Positions 9,037 to 16,341 of a stretch of 64,000 nt of DNA are shown here, one piece after another (the first letter of the stretch is position 1; the number at the start of each line of letters is the position of its first letter). The DNA is taken from NCBI RefSeq assembly GCF_006385575.1, contig NZ_CP041040.1:1488001-1552000 (forward strand), in the 5' to 3' direction. Source of the DNA: Microbacterium foliorum. Lineage in GTDB: Bacteria; Actinomycetota; Actinomycetes; Actinomycetales; Microbacteriaceae. Under the pieces are notes generated by a model. The model saw only the letters and a list, made by a program, of their open reading frames with translations. It ran no database searches and was not told where the DNA came from. The position numbers were made by a program, and so were the translations under genes.

Positions 9037-9042
9037 ACGCTA
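9037..9042 (-). promoter_or_regulatory. -10 hexamer TAGCGT, leaderless FAH gene
   Basis: TAGCGT on the minus strand ends 6 bases before the ATG at 9030. Confidence 0.5.
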
Positions 9043-9106
9043 TCCGCTGCCCGGCTCGATTGCCTGGAGGAAGTCGCCAGACCCGGGGGAAGTTGCTTGT
9101 TCGCCA

Positions 9107-9112
9107 TATGCT
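9107..9112 (+). promoter_or_regulatory. -10 hexamer TATGCT, leaderless PrsW gene
   Basis: TATGCT ends 6 bases before the ATG at 9119 and decides that start over longer readings. Confidence 0.5.
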
Positions 9113-9118
9113 TTGGCT

Positions 9119-10414
9119 ATGAGTTCCGGAGGACCGTCCCAGCCATCGCCGTATACGCCGCCGCCCGCGCAGCAGCCGCCGATGCATCCACAGCAGTACT
9201 CCGCTCAGCAGTATGCGCAGTCGAGCTATGCTCCGGCGCAGTTCTCCCAGCGCCCGGAATACGCGTCGTTGCTGGCCCAACCGACTCCGTATTCCCCGCC
9301 GGCCCCGGCCGCGCCTTCGCCTGCCCCTGGTCTTCCTGCTCTGCCCGCGGCACGACGAGGCGGCCGCGTCGCCCTGTTCTCGCTGTTCGGCTTCCTCGGT
9401 CTGCTGCTGCTCGGCCTCATCGCCTACTTCGGATTGTTCCTCGGCCCGCTCGCGTCGATCATCGGTCTCGTGCTCGCGCTCGTCCCGCTCACGATCGTCT
9501 TCTTGGTCGTACGGATGATCGATCGCTGGGAGCCCGAGCCCAAGACGCTCGTGTTCTTCGCGATCGCCTGGGGCGCCATCGCCGCCGTGGGGCTCACGCT
9601 TCTCGTCGACCTGGGGCTTACCGCCGTCGTGGGACTCAGGGGCGAGGTCGCCGGTGCTGTCATTCAGGCTCCCATCGTCGAGGAGTTCTGGAAGGGTTTC
9701 GGAGTCTTCCTGATCTTCCTCATCGCGCGTCGTTCTTTCGACGGACCGGTTGACGGAGTCGTCTACGGCGCGCTGGTCGGAGCCGGCTTCGCGTTCACTG
9801 AGAACATCCAGTACTTCGCGATCAGCCTCATCGAGGGCGGGGGCGAGCAGCTGACGGTGACCTTCATCCTGCGAGCGATCATGTCGCCGTTCGCGCACGC
9901 CATGTTCACGTCGCTCACCGGGCTCGCGATCGGTCTGGCCGCTCGACGGCATGCCTCCACGGGCGCGGTGCTCGGCTTCGGTCTTCTCGGCATGCTGGGC
10001 GCGATGGTGCTGCACGGTCTGTGGAACGGATCGTCCTTCGCGAACTTCTTCCTCCTCTACTTCGTCCTCCAGGTGCCGCTGTTCGTCGGATTCATCTTCG
10101 GCATCATCGCCCTGCGGCGGGAGGAGTCGCGCCTGACGAAGGCACGTCTCGGTGACTACGCCGCCGCCGGGTGGTTCACCCCCGAAGAGGTCACGATGCT
10201 GGCGACCCCGGCAGGGCGCAAGACCGGCCTCGCCTGGGCCTCGCAGCTGCGCGGCGATCGACGTCCGCTGATGCGCGAGTTCATCAAGGACGCCACGACG
10301 CTGGCATCCGTCCGGCAGAGGGCGATCACGGGTCGAGACCCGATGGCTCCGGCAGACGAGCAGGCCCTGCTCGCACGCACACGTGCCACGCGGGCCGCCC
10401 TGCTGGCGTACTGA
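9119..10414 (+). CDS. PrsW family intramembrane metalloprotease
   Basis: A 431-residue polytopic membrane protein of peptidase family M82 (CPBP-related). The first 80 or so residues are a Pro/Gln/Ala-rich, probably disordered cytoplasmic region. About eight transmembrane segments follow. The three PrsW motifs are present: EEFWKG (EExxK type), FAFTEN and HAMFTS. A soluble C-terminal domain of about 90 residues follows the last helix. B. subtilis PrsW starts the degradation of an anti-sigma factor; whether this protein does so is unknown, and no anti-sigma gene is adjacent. Start ATG at 9119 is supported by a leaderless promoter. Confidence 0.87.
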   Translation: MSSGGPSQPSPYTPPPAQQPPMHPQQYSAQQYAQSSYAPAQFSQRPEYASLLAQPTPYSPPAPAAPSPAPGLPALPAARRGGRVALFSLFGFLGLLLLGLIAYFGLFLGPLASIIGLVLALVPLTIVFLVVRMIDRWEPEPKTLVFFAIAWGAIAAVGLTLLVDLGLTAVVGLRGEVAGAVIQAPIVEEFWKGFGVFLIFLIARRSFDGPVDGVVYGALVGAGFAFTENIQYFAISLIEGGGEQLTVTFILRAIMSPFAHAMFTSLTGLAIGLAARRHASTGAVLGFGLLGMLGAMVLHGLWNGSSFANFFLLYFVLQVPLFVGFIFGIIALRREESRLTKARLGDYAAAGWFTPEEVTMLATPAGRKTGLAWASQLRGDRRPLMREFIKDATTLASVRQRAITGRDPMAPADEQALLARTRATRAALLAY

Positions 10415-10427
10415 GAGGAGCTCCGCC

Positions 10428-11123
10428 ATGGCCGTCTTCATCCTCGTCCACGGAGCGGGAGACACGGCATGGTCATGGCATCGGCTCGCCGCCGTCCTGC
10501 GGAAGCGCGGCCACGAGGTCATCGCGCCCGACCTGCCGGGCGATGACGAGTCGCTCACTCTCGTCGACTACGCGGATGCGGTCGTGGATGCGGTCGGCGG
10601 ACGACGAGGTGGGATCGTCGTCGGTCACTCGTTCGGCGGATTCACCGCGCCGATCGTCGCAGAGAAACTGACAGCCGACACCCTCGTGATGCTCGCGGCT
10701 ATGATCCCCATGCCGGGGGAGTCGCCGAATGAGTGGTGGTCGAACACCGGATTCGCCGCCGCGGTGGAGGCGCAGGCTGCTCGCGACGGCGGTCTCACGG
10801 GAAACGACGATCCGTTCGTCGGCTTCTATCATGACGTGCCACGAGGGCTGGCCGAAGAGGCGATGAGCCGCGAGAGAGCGCATCCGTCCGCAGCCTCGAT
10901 GGCTGCGCCCTGGCCGCTCACCGCCTGGCCGAGCGTGCCGACGAGGTTCGTCGTCTGCACGGAGGACAGGTTCTTCCCGTCAGCGCTCCTGCGAGAGCTC
11001 GCTCTCGGGCGCCTCGGTGTCGTCGCGGACGAGATCCGGGCCAGCCACTGCGTCGCGCTCAGCCGACCGGACGAGCTCGCGTCGATGCTCGTCGAGTACG
11101 CGGCCGAGGTGCATCGATCCTGA
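10428..11123 (+). CDS. alpha/beta hydrolase
   Basis: A 231-residue cytoplasmic hydrolase. It begins with strand FILVHGAGD (oxyanion HG motif) and has the nucleophile elbow GHSFGG with Ser near residue 68. Asp of TEDRFF and His of SHCVALSRPDEL complete a triad. The short cap and the overall pattern resemble plant-type esterases/methyl-ketone or salicylate-esterase-like hydrolases, but the substrate is unknown. ATG at 10428 follows a GAGAGGAG ribosome-binding site. It starts 13 bases after prsW and is probably co-transcribed with it. Confidence 0.85.
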   Translation: MAVFILVHGAGDTAWSWHRLAAVLRKRGHEVIAPDLPGDDESLTLVDYADAVVDAVGGRRGGIVVGHSFGGFTAPIVAEKLTADTLVMLAAMIPMPGESPNEWWSNTGFAAAVEAQAARDGGLTGNDDPFVGFYHDVPRGLAEEAMSRERAHPSAASMAAPWPLTAWPSVPTRFVVCTEDRFFPSALLRELALGRLGVVADEIRASHCVALSRPDELASMLVEYAAEVHRS

Positions 11124-11156
11124 CGCTGAGGATTCGCGATGAGCGCCCGTACCAAG

Positions 11157-11207
11157 ACTCAGCGCCCGGTGCTGCGGCGATGCCTGCATGTCTACCGGGC
11201 GCTGAGT
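11157..11207. repeat. 14-bp inverted repeat downstream of the hydrolase
   Basis: Arms at 11157-11170 and 11194-11207 are perfectly complementary (ACTCAGCGCCCGGT), with a 23-base spacer. It may be a transcription terminator with a large loop, or a small dispersed palindromic element. No other copy was noticed in this window. Confidence 0.55.
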
Positions 11208-11344
11208 TGATCTGTAAACAGGGTGCACCCGGCGCGCGCGGGTGTCAAGGGTTTCGAGAGCGCAGGTGGGTGCTCGTCACCGTTTCGCCCTCAGCGGAGC
11301 GATCACGTTGACCGGTGGCCCACGGCTCGGGTTTGATGGAGAGC

Positions 11345-11713
11345 ATGACTGATCGCACAAAGCCTGAGTTCGACGCCCCCACCGGCCCCGCTCCCGCGGA
11401 GCTCGTGATCCGCGACATCATCGAAGGAGACGGCGCCGAGGCCAAGCCGGGCGACACCGTGACCGTGCACTACGCCGGTGTCGAGTTCGAGTCGGGCGAG
11501 GAGTTCGACTCGTCCTGGGGTCGCGGCGAGACCATCCAGTTCCCGCTTCGCGGCCTGATCCAGGGGTGGCAGGACGGCATCCCGGGGATGAAGGAGGGCG
11601 GACGCCGTGAGCTCGTCATCCCGCCGCACCTCGCATACGGCCCTGTCGGCGGAGGTCACTTCCTCTCGGGCAAGACCCTCATCTTCATCATCGATCTCGT
11701 CGCCGTCGGCTGA
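11345..11713 (+). CDS. FKBP-type peptidyl-prolyl cis-trans isomerase
   Basis: A 122-residue single-domain FKBP, catalysing cis-trans isomerisation of X-Pro bonds in folding proteins. Core motifs are VTVHYAGVEFESGEEFDSS, PLRGLIQGW, GMKEGGRRELVIPP and LAYGPVG, ending LIFIIDLVAV. No signal sequence, so cytoplasmic. ATG at 11345 is chosen over 11336 because a TTGACC/TTTGAT promoter-like pair places the -10 seven bases before it, and homologous proteins begin near this point. Followed by a terminator hairpin. Confidence 0.92.
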   Translation: MTDRTKPEFDAPTGPAPAELVIRDIIEGDGAEAKPGDTVTVHYAGVEFESGEEFDSSWGRGETIQFPLRGLIQGWQDGIPGMKEGGRRELVIPPHLAYGPVGGGHFLSGKTLIFIIDLVAVG

Positions 11714-11728
11714 CCCGATCAACGCCGG

Positions 11729-11764
11729 AAGGCGCCGAGCCCTTCGTGGGCCCGGCGCCTTCTT
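11729..11764 (+). terminator. terminator after FKBP gene
   Basis: Stem of AAGGCGCCG(A)GCCC with GGGC(C)CGGCGCCTT, one internal mismatch and a 5-base loop, followed by TTCTTCG. Confidence 0.75.
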
Positions 11765-11797
11765 CGTCGTGACGACGAGATTGCTCGTTCGGGGAAT

Positions 11798-11813
11798 ACA
11801 TGCATGTGCATGT
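11798..11813. promoter_or_regulatory. overlapping palindromes upstream of yceI-family gene
   Basis: ACATGCATGTGCATGT contains the perfect 10-bp palindrome ACATGCATGT followed by another GCATGT half. It lies 81 bases before the YceI ATG and may be an operator. No regulator gene is adjacent, so the assignment is tentative. Confidence 0.35.
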
Positions 11814-11893
11814 AAGTTGTAACGCGTGACGCCGTGAACACGGCCCCTCATCCGTTGCCGCGCAAAGCGGCTGATGTCTCCCGAGGAGAAACC

Positions 11894-12448
11894 ATGACCA
11901 GCATCGACATTCCCGGCTACCGTCCCGGCACCTGGGTGCTCGACCCGTCGCACAGCGAGGTCACCTTCAGCGTGCGCCACATGATGATCTCGAAGGTGCG
12001 CGGCACCTTCGGCGTCAAGAGCGCGACCCTGATCGCCCCCGAGAACCCCCTCGAGGCCCGCGTCGAGGCGAGCGTCGACGTCACGTCGATCGACACGAAG
12101 GACGAGGGGCGCGACACGCACCTCCGCTCCGGCGACTTCTTCGACACCGAGAACTTCCCGACGATGGAGTTCGTGTCGACCGGTGCGCGCACCGAGGGCG
12201 GCGAGCTCTTCGTCGACGGTGACCTCACGATCCGCGGCATCACCAAGCCCGTCAGCTTCGAGCTCGACTTCGGTGGCTTCGGCTCCGACCCGTGGGGCAA
12301 CTACAAGGCCGGCGCGTCGGCCAAGACGGTCATCAACCGCGAGGACTTCGGTCTGACGTGGAACGCAGCCCTCGAGACCGGCGGCGTGCTGGTCGGCAAG
12401 GACGTCACGATCAGCCTCGACCTGCAGGGCGCTCTGCAGCAGGACTGA
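11894..12448 (+). CDS. YceI family protein
   Basis: A 184-residue lipocalin-like protein of the YceI family, whose members bind polyisoprenoid or amide lipids and are often stress-inducible. Visible landmarks are the start [28 protein letters not shown], then [20 protein letters not shown] and [11 protein letters not shown]. The family in Proteobacteria is periplasmic, but no signal peptide is visible here, so a cytoplasmic location is likely. ATG at 11894 follows GAGGAGAA. The upstream region holds the palindrome at 11798 and the downstream region a perfect hairpin. Ligand unknown. Confidence 0.9.
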   Translation: MTSIDIPGYRPGTWVLDPSHSEVTFSVRHMMISKVRGTFGVKSATLIAPENPLEARVEASVDVTSIDTKDEGRDTHLRSGDFFDTENFPTMEFVSTGARTEGGELFVDGDLTIRGITKPVSFELDFGGFGSDPWGNYKAGASAKTVINREDFGLTWNAALETGGVLVGKDVTISLDLQGALQQD

Positions 12449-12459
12449 TCGTCCGATCT

Positions 12460-12494
12460 AGAGAACCCCGGGCCCGTCGGGCCCGGGGTTCTCT
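12460..12494. terminator. terminator after yceI-family gene
   Basis: Perfect 16-bp GC-rich inverted repeat (12460-12475 with 12479-12494) with a nominal 3-base loop. Confidence 0.8.
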
Positions 12495-12618
12495 GCGTCA
12501 CTCGATCGGGTCCATGCCTGGTAGACTCTTCAGGTTGCCGTTTGATCGGCCGCGGATAAAGAGAGCTCACGCATCAGGCGTCGGGCACCGCGCAACAAGC
12601 AGAGAGGGGATCGAATCT

Positions 12619-12888
12619 ATGGCACTGGAAGCAGACGTCAAGAAGGCGATCATCGAAGAGTACGCGACGCACCCCGGTGACACCGGATCCCCCGAGGTGC
12701 AGGCCGCGATGCTGACGCAGCGCATCAAGGACCTCACCGAGCACCTGAAGGAGCACAAGCACGACCACCACTCGCGTCGTGGCCTGTTCCTGCTCGTGGG
12801 TCAGCGCCGTCGTCTGCTCGGCTACCTCCAGAGCGTCGACATCGAGCGTTACCGCTCGCTGATCGCACGCCTGGGCCTCCGCCGATAA
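12619..12888 (+). CDS. rpsO: 30S ribosomal protein S15
   Basis: An 89-residue primary 16S rRNA-binding protein of the small subunit. The full-length family pattern is visible, including [29 protein letters not shown] and [11 protein letters not shown] at 12619 follows AGAGAGGGGA. A TAGACT hexamer at 12522-12527 leaves a leader of about 85 bases, long enough for S15 autoregulation as known in other bacteria, although no pseudoknot was worked out. pnp, commonly next to rpsO, is 18 kb away here. Confidence 0.98.
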   Translation: MALEADVKKAIIEEYATHPGDTGSPEVQAAMLTQRIKDLTEHLKEHKHDHHSRRGLFLLVGQRRRLLGYLQSVDIERYRSLIARLGLRR

Positions 12889-12930
12889 GGCGAAGCGAGC
12901 CAGCGTACAATCGCGCAGAACATTCTTGAG

Positions 12931-12958
12931 AAGGCCGCCCCAGGTGTGGGGCGGCCTT
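12931..12958 (+). terminator. rpsO terminator
   Basis: Perfect 11-bp stem AAGGCCGCCCC/GGGGCGGCCTT with a 6-base loop, 42 bases after the rpsO stop. Confidence 0.85.
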
Positions 12959-12988
12959 CGTCATGTCCGGGGGTTGATCTTGTGCGCG

Positions 12989-13027
12989 CTTTCCAATAGG
13001 AAAGTAGTGAGCTTTCCTCATGGAAAG
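12989..13027. promoter_or_regulatory. tandem operator pair CTTTCC-N4-GGAAAG
   Basis: Two perfect inverted repeats, CTTTCCAATAGGAAAG (12989-13004) and CTTTCCTCATGGAAAG (13012-13027), have centres 23 bp apart, about two helical turns. They sit between a possible -35 (TTGATC, 12974-12979) and the ribosome-binding site GGAGG at 13033. The likely binder is the winged-helix protein encoded at 13902, which would make the unit autoregulated. The binder is inferred. Confidence 0.65.
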
Positions 13028-13044
13028 TGATCGGAGGTCAGACG

Positions 13045-13909
13045 ATGGAGCAGAAGCCGGTGGCGGGGCAAGAAGCGCTCGCCCCGCCGAGCGCGGACAT
13101 CGCCCAGAGCTATCTCGACGAGGCGGAAGCCGTGGTCCACCGCCGCGGGCATGTCGTCAACCGGCGGGCACTGGCGTGGCTGCAGGTCGCGAACGGCGTG
13201 ATCACGGCCGTGTACCTCGTCGCGATGGCTGCGGCCCTCCGCGGCGACCGCGGCGTGGGGGGCGAGTCAGGTCATCGTCTTCAGCTTCCTCATGTGGGGT
13301 CAGCTGGCGAGCGGCATGGCGCAGCGCAGTGGGATGCAGTGGCGCGTGACGCGATCACGCTGGCTACTGCTGGTCTCCGGAGCCGTGCTGACGGTCGCAG
13401 CCCTCGTCGTGTTCGGCTTCGTCGTCTGGGACCCGGAGTTCCCGGCCTTCGGGATCTGGATCCCTGCCGCGCTCGTGCTCATTGGGTACGGCGGCTATGG
13501 GGTGGTGCAGCTCGCTCGGACGACCGGCGATGCACGCCCTCCGCGTGTGAATCCCGCCCCGCTTCCGCGCGGTGCGCGATGGGGAACGATCGGCATCGGC
13601 GTCGCCGTCGGTATGCTCGCGATGCTCGGGTCCTCCTCGGACGGGATGCTCACGAGTGCCCTGCTCCTGCTCGTCGTGCTGATGCTGTTCGTCTGGATCG
13701 TGGCCGCGCGCACGGAGATGGGCCTGCCCGCCGTCGGCGCCTCGTGGCGGTGGCCTCACCTCGTCGTGTTCGCCGCGTCGGCCTGCGCGCTCTCTCTGGT
13801 GGTGCTGGTCGACCGCCTTCCGGTGCTCACCGGCGTGCTCAGTGGATTGGGCATCATCGCGCTGTTCGTCGCCGTCTCGTCCGTCCCCGGGCGTGGTCTG
13901 CGTGACTGA
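13045..13909 (+). pseudogene. frameshifted multi-pass membrane protein
   Basis: The first part reads from ATG 13045 (after GGAGG, 7-base spacing) through about 65 codons to VITAVYLVAMAAA. The hydrophobic sequence then continues only in the +1 frame (SAATAAWGASQVIVFSFLMWG) from about 13238 to the TGA at 13907-13909. Joined, this gives a protein of about 287 residues: a soluble N-terminus and about six transmembrane helices. The break lies near 13234-13240 in a C-rich run, so an extra base, a sequencing error or programmed frameshifting are all possible. Function unknown. The stop overlaps the regulator gene by 8 bases and tandem operators lie upstream. Confidence 0.7.
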
Positions 13910-14231
13910 CAGGTCGGCGGCGCCGCATCCGCGCACTCGGCTCGACGACAACTTCGCATCGCCGATCCGCTTCTCACTCCTGGCATCACTCGGTGACGGC
14001 GTCGAGCTGGACTTCGCCACACTGCGCGAGATCCTCCAATGCGGTGACTCGCCGTTGAGCAAGGCCATCACGCACCTGCAGGCGGCGGGGTACGTCGTCG
14101 CTCGCAAGGGCAGTCTCGGCAGCCGTCCTCGCACCTGGGTCTACTCGACTGCGCACGGTCGTGCTGCCTTCGCCGGCCACCTTCAGGCGCTTCGCGAGAT
14201 CGTCGCGCTCGGGGGTGGCCCGGCGTTGTGA
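13902..14231 (+). CDS. winged-helix transcriptional regulator
   Basis: A 109-residue DNA-binding protein of the winged-helix HTH_34/MarR-like type. The pattern is clear: IRFSLLASL, then LDFATLREILQCGDSPLSKAITHLQAAGYVV (helix-turn-helix), then a basic wing GSLGSRPRTWVYSTAHGRAAF. The GTG start at 13902 overlaps the end of the membrane-protein frame by 8 bases, so the two are co-translated. The small size and gene pairing suggest a local repressor acting on the CTTTCC-N4-GGAAAG sites upstream of the pair. That link is inference. Confidence 0.82.
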   Translation: MTDRSAAPHPRTRLDDNFASPIRFSLLASLGDGVELDFATLREILQCGDSPLSKAITHLQAAGYVVARKGSLGSRPRTWVYSTAHGRAAFAGHLQALREIVALGGGPAL

Positions 14232-14237
14232 CCGGTG

Positions 14238-15242
14238 TCAGGCCTTCGTGACGACCAGGTCGGGGTGGTGGATCGCTGCGACGTCGGGGTGCGCACGCAG
14301 TCGGGACTTCATGGCGTTCTCCCCGTACGTGGCGTGGATCGGGTTGCTCGGGTCCTCGGTGATGCCGGTCGCCTCCGCAGCCAGATCGGCCGGAAGCTCG
14401 AGCAGCGGCAGCTGCTGGTCGAGCGCCGGGTTGAAGAAGAACGGGATCGAGATGCGTTCCTCCGGCGCCTTGGGCGAGATCACCCGGTGGTTGGTCGCCT
14501 TGAGATAGCCACCGGTCGCGTATTCCAGCAGTTCCCCGATGTTGACGACGAACGCGCCGGGAACGGGTGGAGCCGACACCCACTCGCCGTTGCGCTCCAC
14601 CTGCAGCCCGCCCTTGCCCGGCTCGACCCAGAGCAGCGTGAGCACCCCGGAGTCCTTGTGGGCGCCGACGCCCTGCTGGGGCTCCGGCTCGTGGGTGCCC
14701 GGGTAACGGACGATCTTTATGAGCGTCGACGGGTCGCGGAAGGGCTCGTCGAAATACGACTCCTCCGCCCCGAGCGTCACGGCCCACGCGCGCAGCAGCT
14801 TGTGCGCGACCTCGGTCAGAGTGTCGTGCCATTCGGTGACGACCGCCTTGAGCTCGGGCTGGGCCGCCGGCCACAGGTTCGGGCCGGTGAGGCGGTTGAA
14901 GGCGGGTCCGCCCTCGATGGGTTCGCGCTCGGGGCCGATGTCGATCTGCTCGCGCCAGTCGATCTTGCCCTGCGTCCGCTCGCCGCCGACACGGGTGTAT
15001 CCGCGGAAGTGGGGGCTGTTGACGTTCTCGATCGCGAGCTTCTCCTCTTCGGGCAGTGCGAAGAAATCGAGGGCGGCCCGGTGCAGGCGAGCTTCGAGCT
15101 CGGGGGAGACCCCCGTGCCCGTCAGATAGAAGAAACCCACATCGTGCGTCGCTGCACGCAGTTCGTCACGGAATCGGGCCGCGGCCTCCGGGCCGGCATC
15201 GAGCTGCGACAGGTCGAGGATGGGGAGCGAGAGATCAGCCAT
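14238..15242 (-). CDS. isopenicillin N synthase family 2OG-Fe(II) dioxygenase
   Basis: A 334-residue non-haem iron oxygenase with an N-terminal DIOX_N-like region and a C-terminal double-stranded beta-helix core. Iron and co-substrate ligands are visible: HKDSG (His and Asp), NHRV (second His) and RISIPFF (Arg binding 2-oxoglutarate). The family includes amino-acid, flavonoid and antibiotic oxygenases as well as 2-oxoglutarate-dependent ethylene-forming types, so the substrate is open. ATG at 15242 has TACGCT six bases upstream (leaderless), favouring it over longer readings. Divergent from efeUOB; convergent with the winged-helix gene, 6 bases apart. Confidence 0.87.
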   Translation of the reverse strand: MADLSLPILDLSQLDAGPEAAARFRDELRAATHDVGFFYLTGTGVSPELEARLHRAALDFFALPEEEKLAIENVNSPHFRGYTRVGGERTQGKIDWREQIDIGPEREPIEGGPAFNRLTGPNLWPAAQPELKAVVTEWHDTLTEVAHKLLRAWAVTLGAEESYFDEPFRDPSTLIKIVRYPGTHEPEPQQGVGAHKDSGVLTLLWVEPGKGGLQVERNGEWVSAPPVPGAFVVNIGELLEYATGGYLKATNHRVISPKAPEERISIPFFFNPALDQQLPLLELPADLAAEATGITEDPSNPIHATYGENAMKSRLRAHPDVAAIHHPDLVVTKA

Positions 15243-15248
15243 GCATCG

Positions 15249-15254
15249 AGCGTA
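15249..15254 (-). promoter_or_regulatory. -10 hexamer TACGCT, leaderless dioxygenase
   Basis: TACGCT on the minus strand ends 6 bases before the ATG at 15242. Confidence 0.5.
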
Positions 15255-15345
15255 AATCGGCCGAGAGGCGCGCGGTCGAGTGTTGCGTCGCATTACTCCC
15301 GCCGGCTCGCGCATGAGGTGACCCCGATCTGGTGCTAGTGTCTCC

Positions 15346-15369
15346 TGAGGTAAGGGACGCCTTGCCTAA
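15346..15369. promoter_or_regulatory. candidate iron box (DtxR/IdeR-like) before efeU
   Basis: An imperfect inverted repeat reads AGGTAAGG-GACG-CCTTGCCT (15348-15367), extendable by one outer base pair. Its half-sites resemble the AGGTTAG halves of DtxR/IdeR sites. It lies 25 bases before the efeU start, where an iron repressor would block transcription. Confidence 0.5.
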
Positions 15370-15393
15370 GTACCCTCCAGAGAGTCTCCATTC

Positions 15394-16341
15394 GTGCTCG
15401 CAACGTTCCTGATCGGTCTTCGCGAAGGCCTCGAAGCCGCCCTCGTGGTCGGCATCCTCGTCGCCTACCTCCGTCGTCTCGGGCGCAGCGACGCCCTGCC
15501 GAGACTCTGGGCCGGCGTGGGGCTGGCGATCGCTCTTGCCCTCGGTATCGGTGCGGTGCTCACGTTCGGTGCTTACTCGCTGACGTTCGAGGCGCAGGAG
15601 CTCATCGGCGGGCTGCTATCGCTGCTCGCAGTCGGCATGGTCACCTGGATGATCTTCTGGATGCAGAAGGCCGGGCGCACCATGAAGGCGACGCTCGAAG
15701 GAGGGCTCGATCGTGCTCTGACGCACGGCGGCCTCTGGGCGCTGATCGCGATCGGCTTCGTCTCGGTGGCCAGGGAGGGGATCGAGACGACCCTCCTCCT
15801 GTGGTCGATGGTCCAGTCCTTCGGAGACGCCCCCTCGGCGCTGCTCGGGGCGCTGCTCGGGCTCCTCACAGCCGTCGTGATCGGATGGCTGCTCGCCCGC
15901 GGCGCCGTCAGGCTCGATCTGCGCCGGTTCTTCACCTGGACGAGCGGCTTCCTCGTGATCGTCGCCGCCGGGGTCCTCGCCTACGCGATCATGGACCTGC
16001 AGGAAGCAGGCGCCCTGCCCGGACCCTTCACTTCCGCGGCTCCCATCGACGCGCTCACCGGCGCCGTCGCGCTCGGTTGGGCGGCGTTCCCGTTCGGGTG
16101 GGCCTTCGACGTGACCGACGTCATCGCCCCGGACGGAGCATGGGCCACCATCCTCCAGGCGACCGTCGGCTTCATGCCGCGGATGACGTGGCTGCAGGTC
16201 ACGGCATGGGCCGCCTATCTCGTCGTCGTCGGATTCTTCTTCGTCCGCGGGCTGCGCTCCCGCCGACCGAGCACGCCTCGCTCGACGTCCGCAGACCGCG
16301 ACGTCTCGACCCCCACTCTCACTCAGCAAGGAGCAGCATGA
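15394..16341 (+). CDS. efeU: iron permease EfeU (FTR1 family)
   Basis: A 315-residue membrane permease of the EfeUOB elemental/ferrous iron uptake system. About seven transmembrane helices are visible. The two FTR1 iron-binding REGLE-type motifs are REGLEA (residues 10-15) and REGIET (near 128-133). The short C-terminal tail is Arg/Ser-rich. GTG at 15394 is the first start before the conserved LIGLREGLEA block. The stop overlaps efeO by four bases (ATGA). The upstream inverted repeat suggests iron-dependent repression. Confidence 0.93.
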   Translation: MLATFLIGLREGLEAALVVGILVAYLRRLGRSDALPRLWAGVGLAIALALGIGAVLTFGAYSLTFEAQELIGGLLSLLAVGMVTWMIFWMQKAGRTMKATLEGGLDRALTHGGLWALIAIGFVSVAREGIETTLLLWSMVQSFGDAPSALLGALLGLLTAVVIGWLLARGAVRLDLRRFFTWTSGFLVIVAAGVLAYAIMDLQEAGALPGPFTSAAPIDALTGAVALGWAAFPFGWAFDVTDVIAPDGAWATILQATVGFMPRMTWLQVTAWAAYLVVVGFFFVRGLRSRRPSTPRSTSADRDVSTPTLTQQGAA

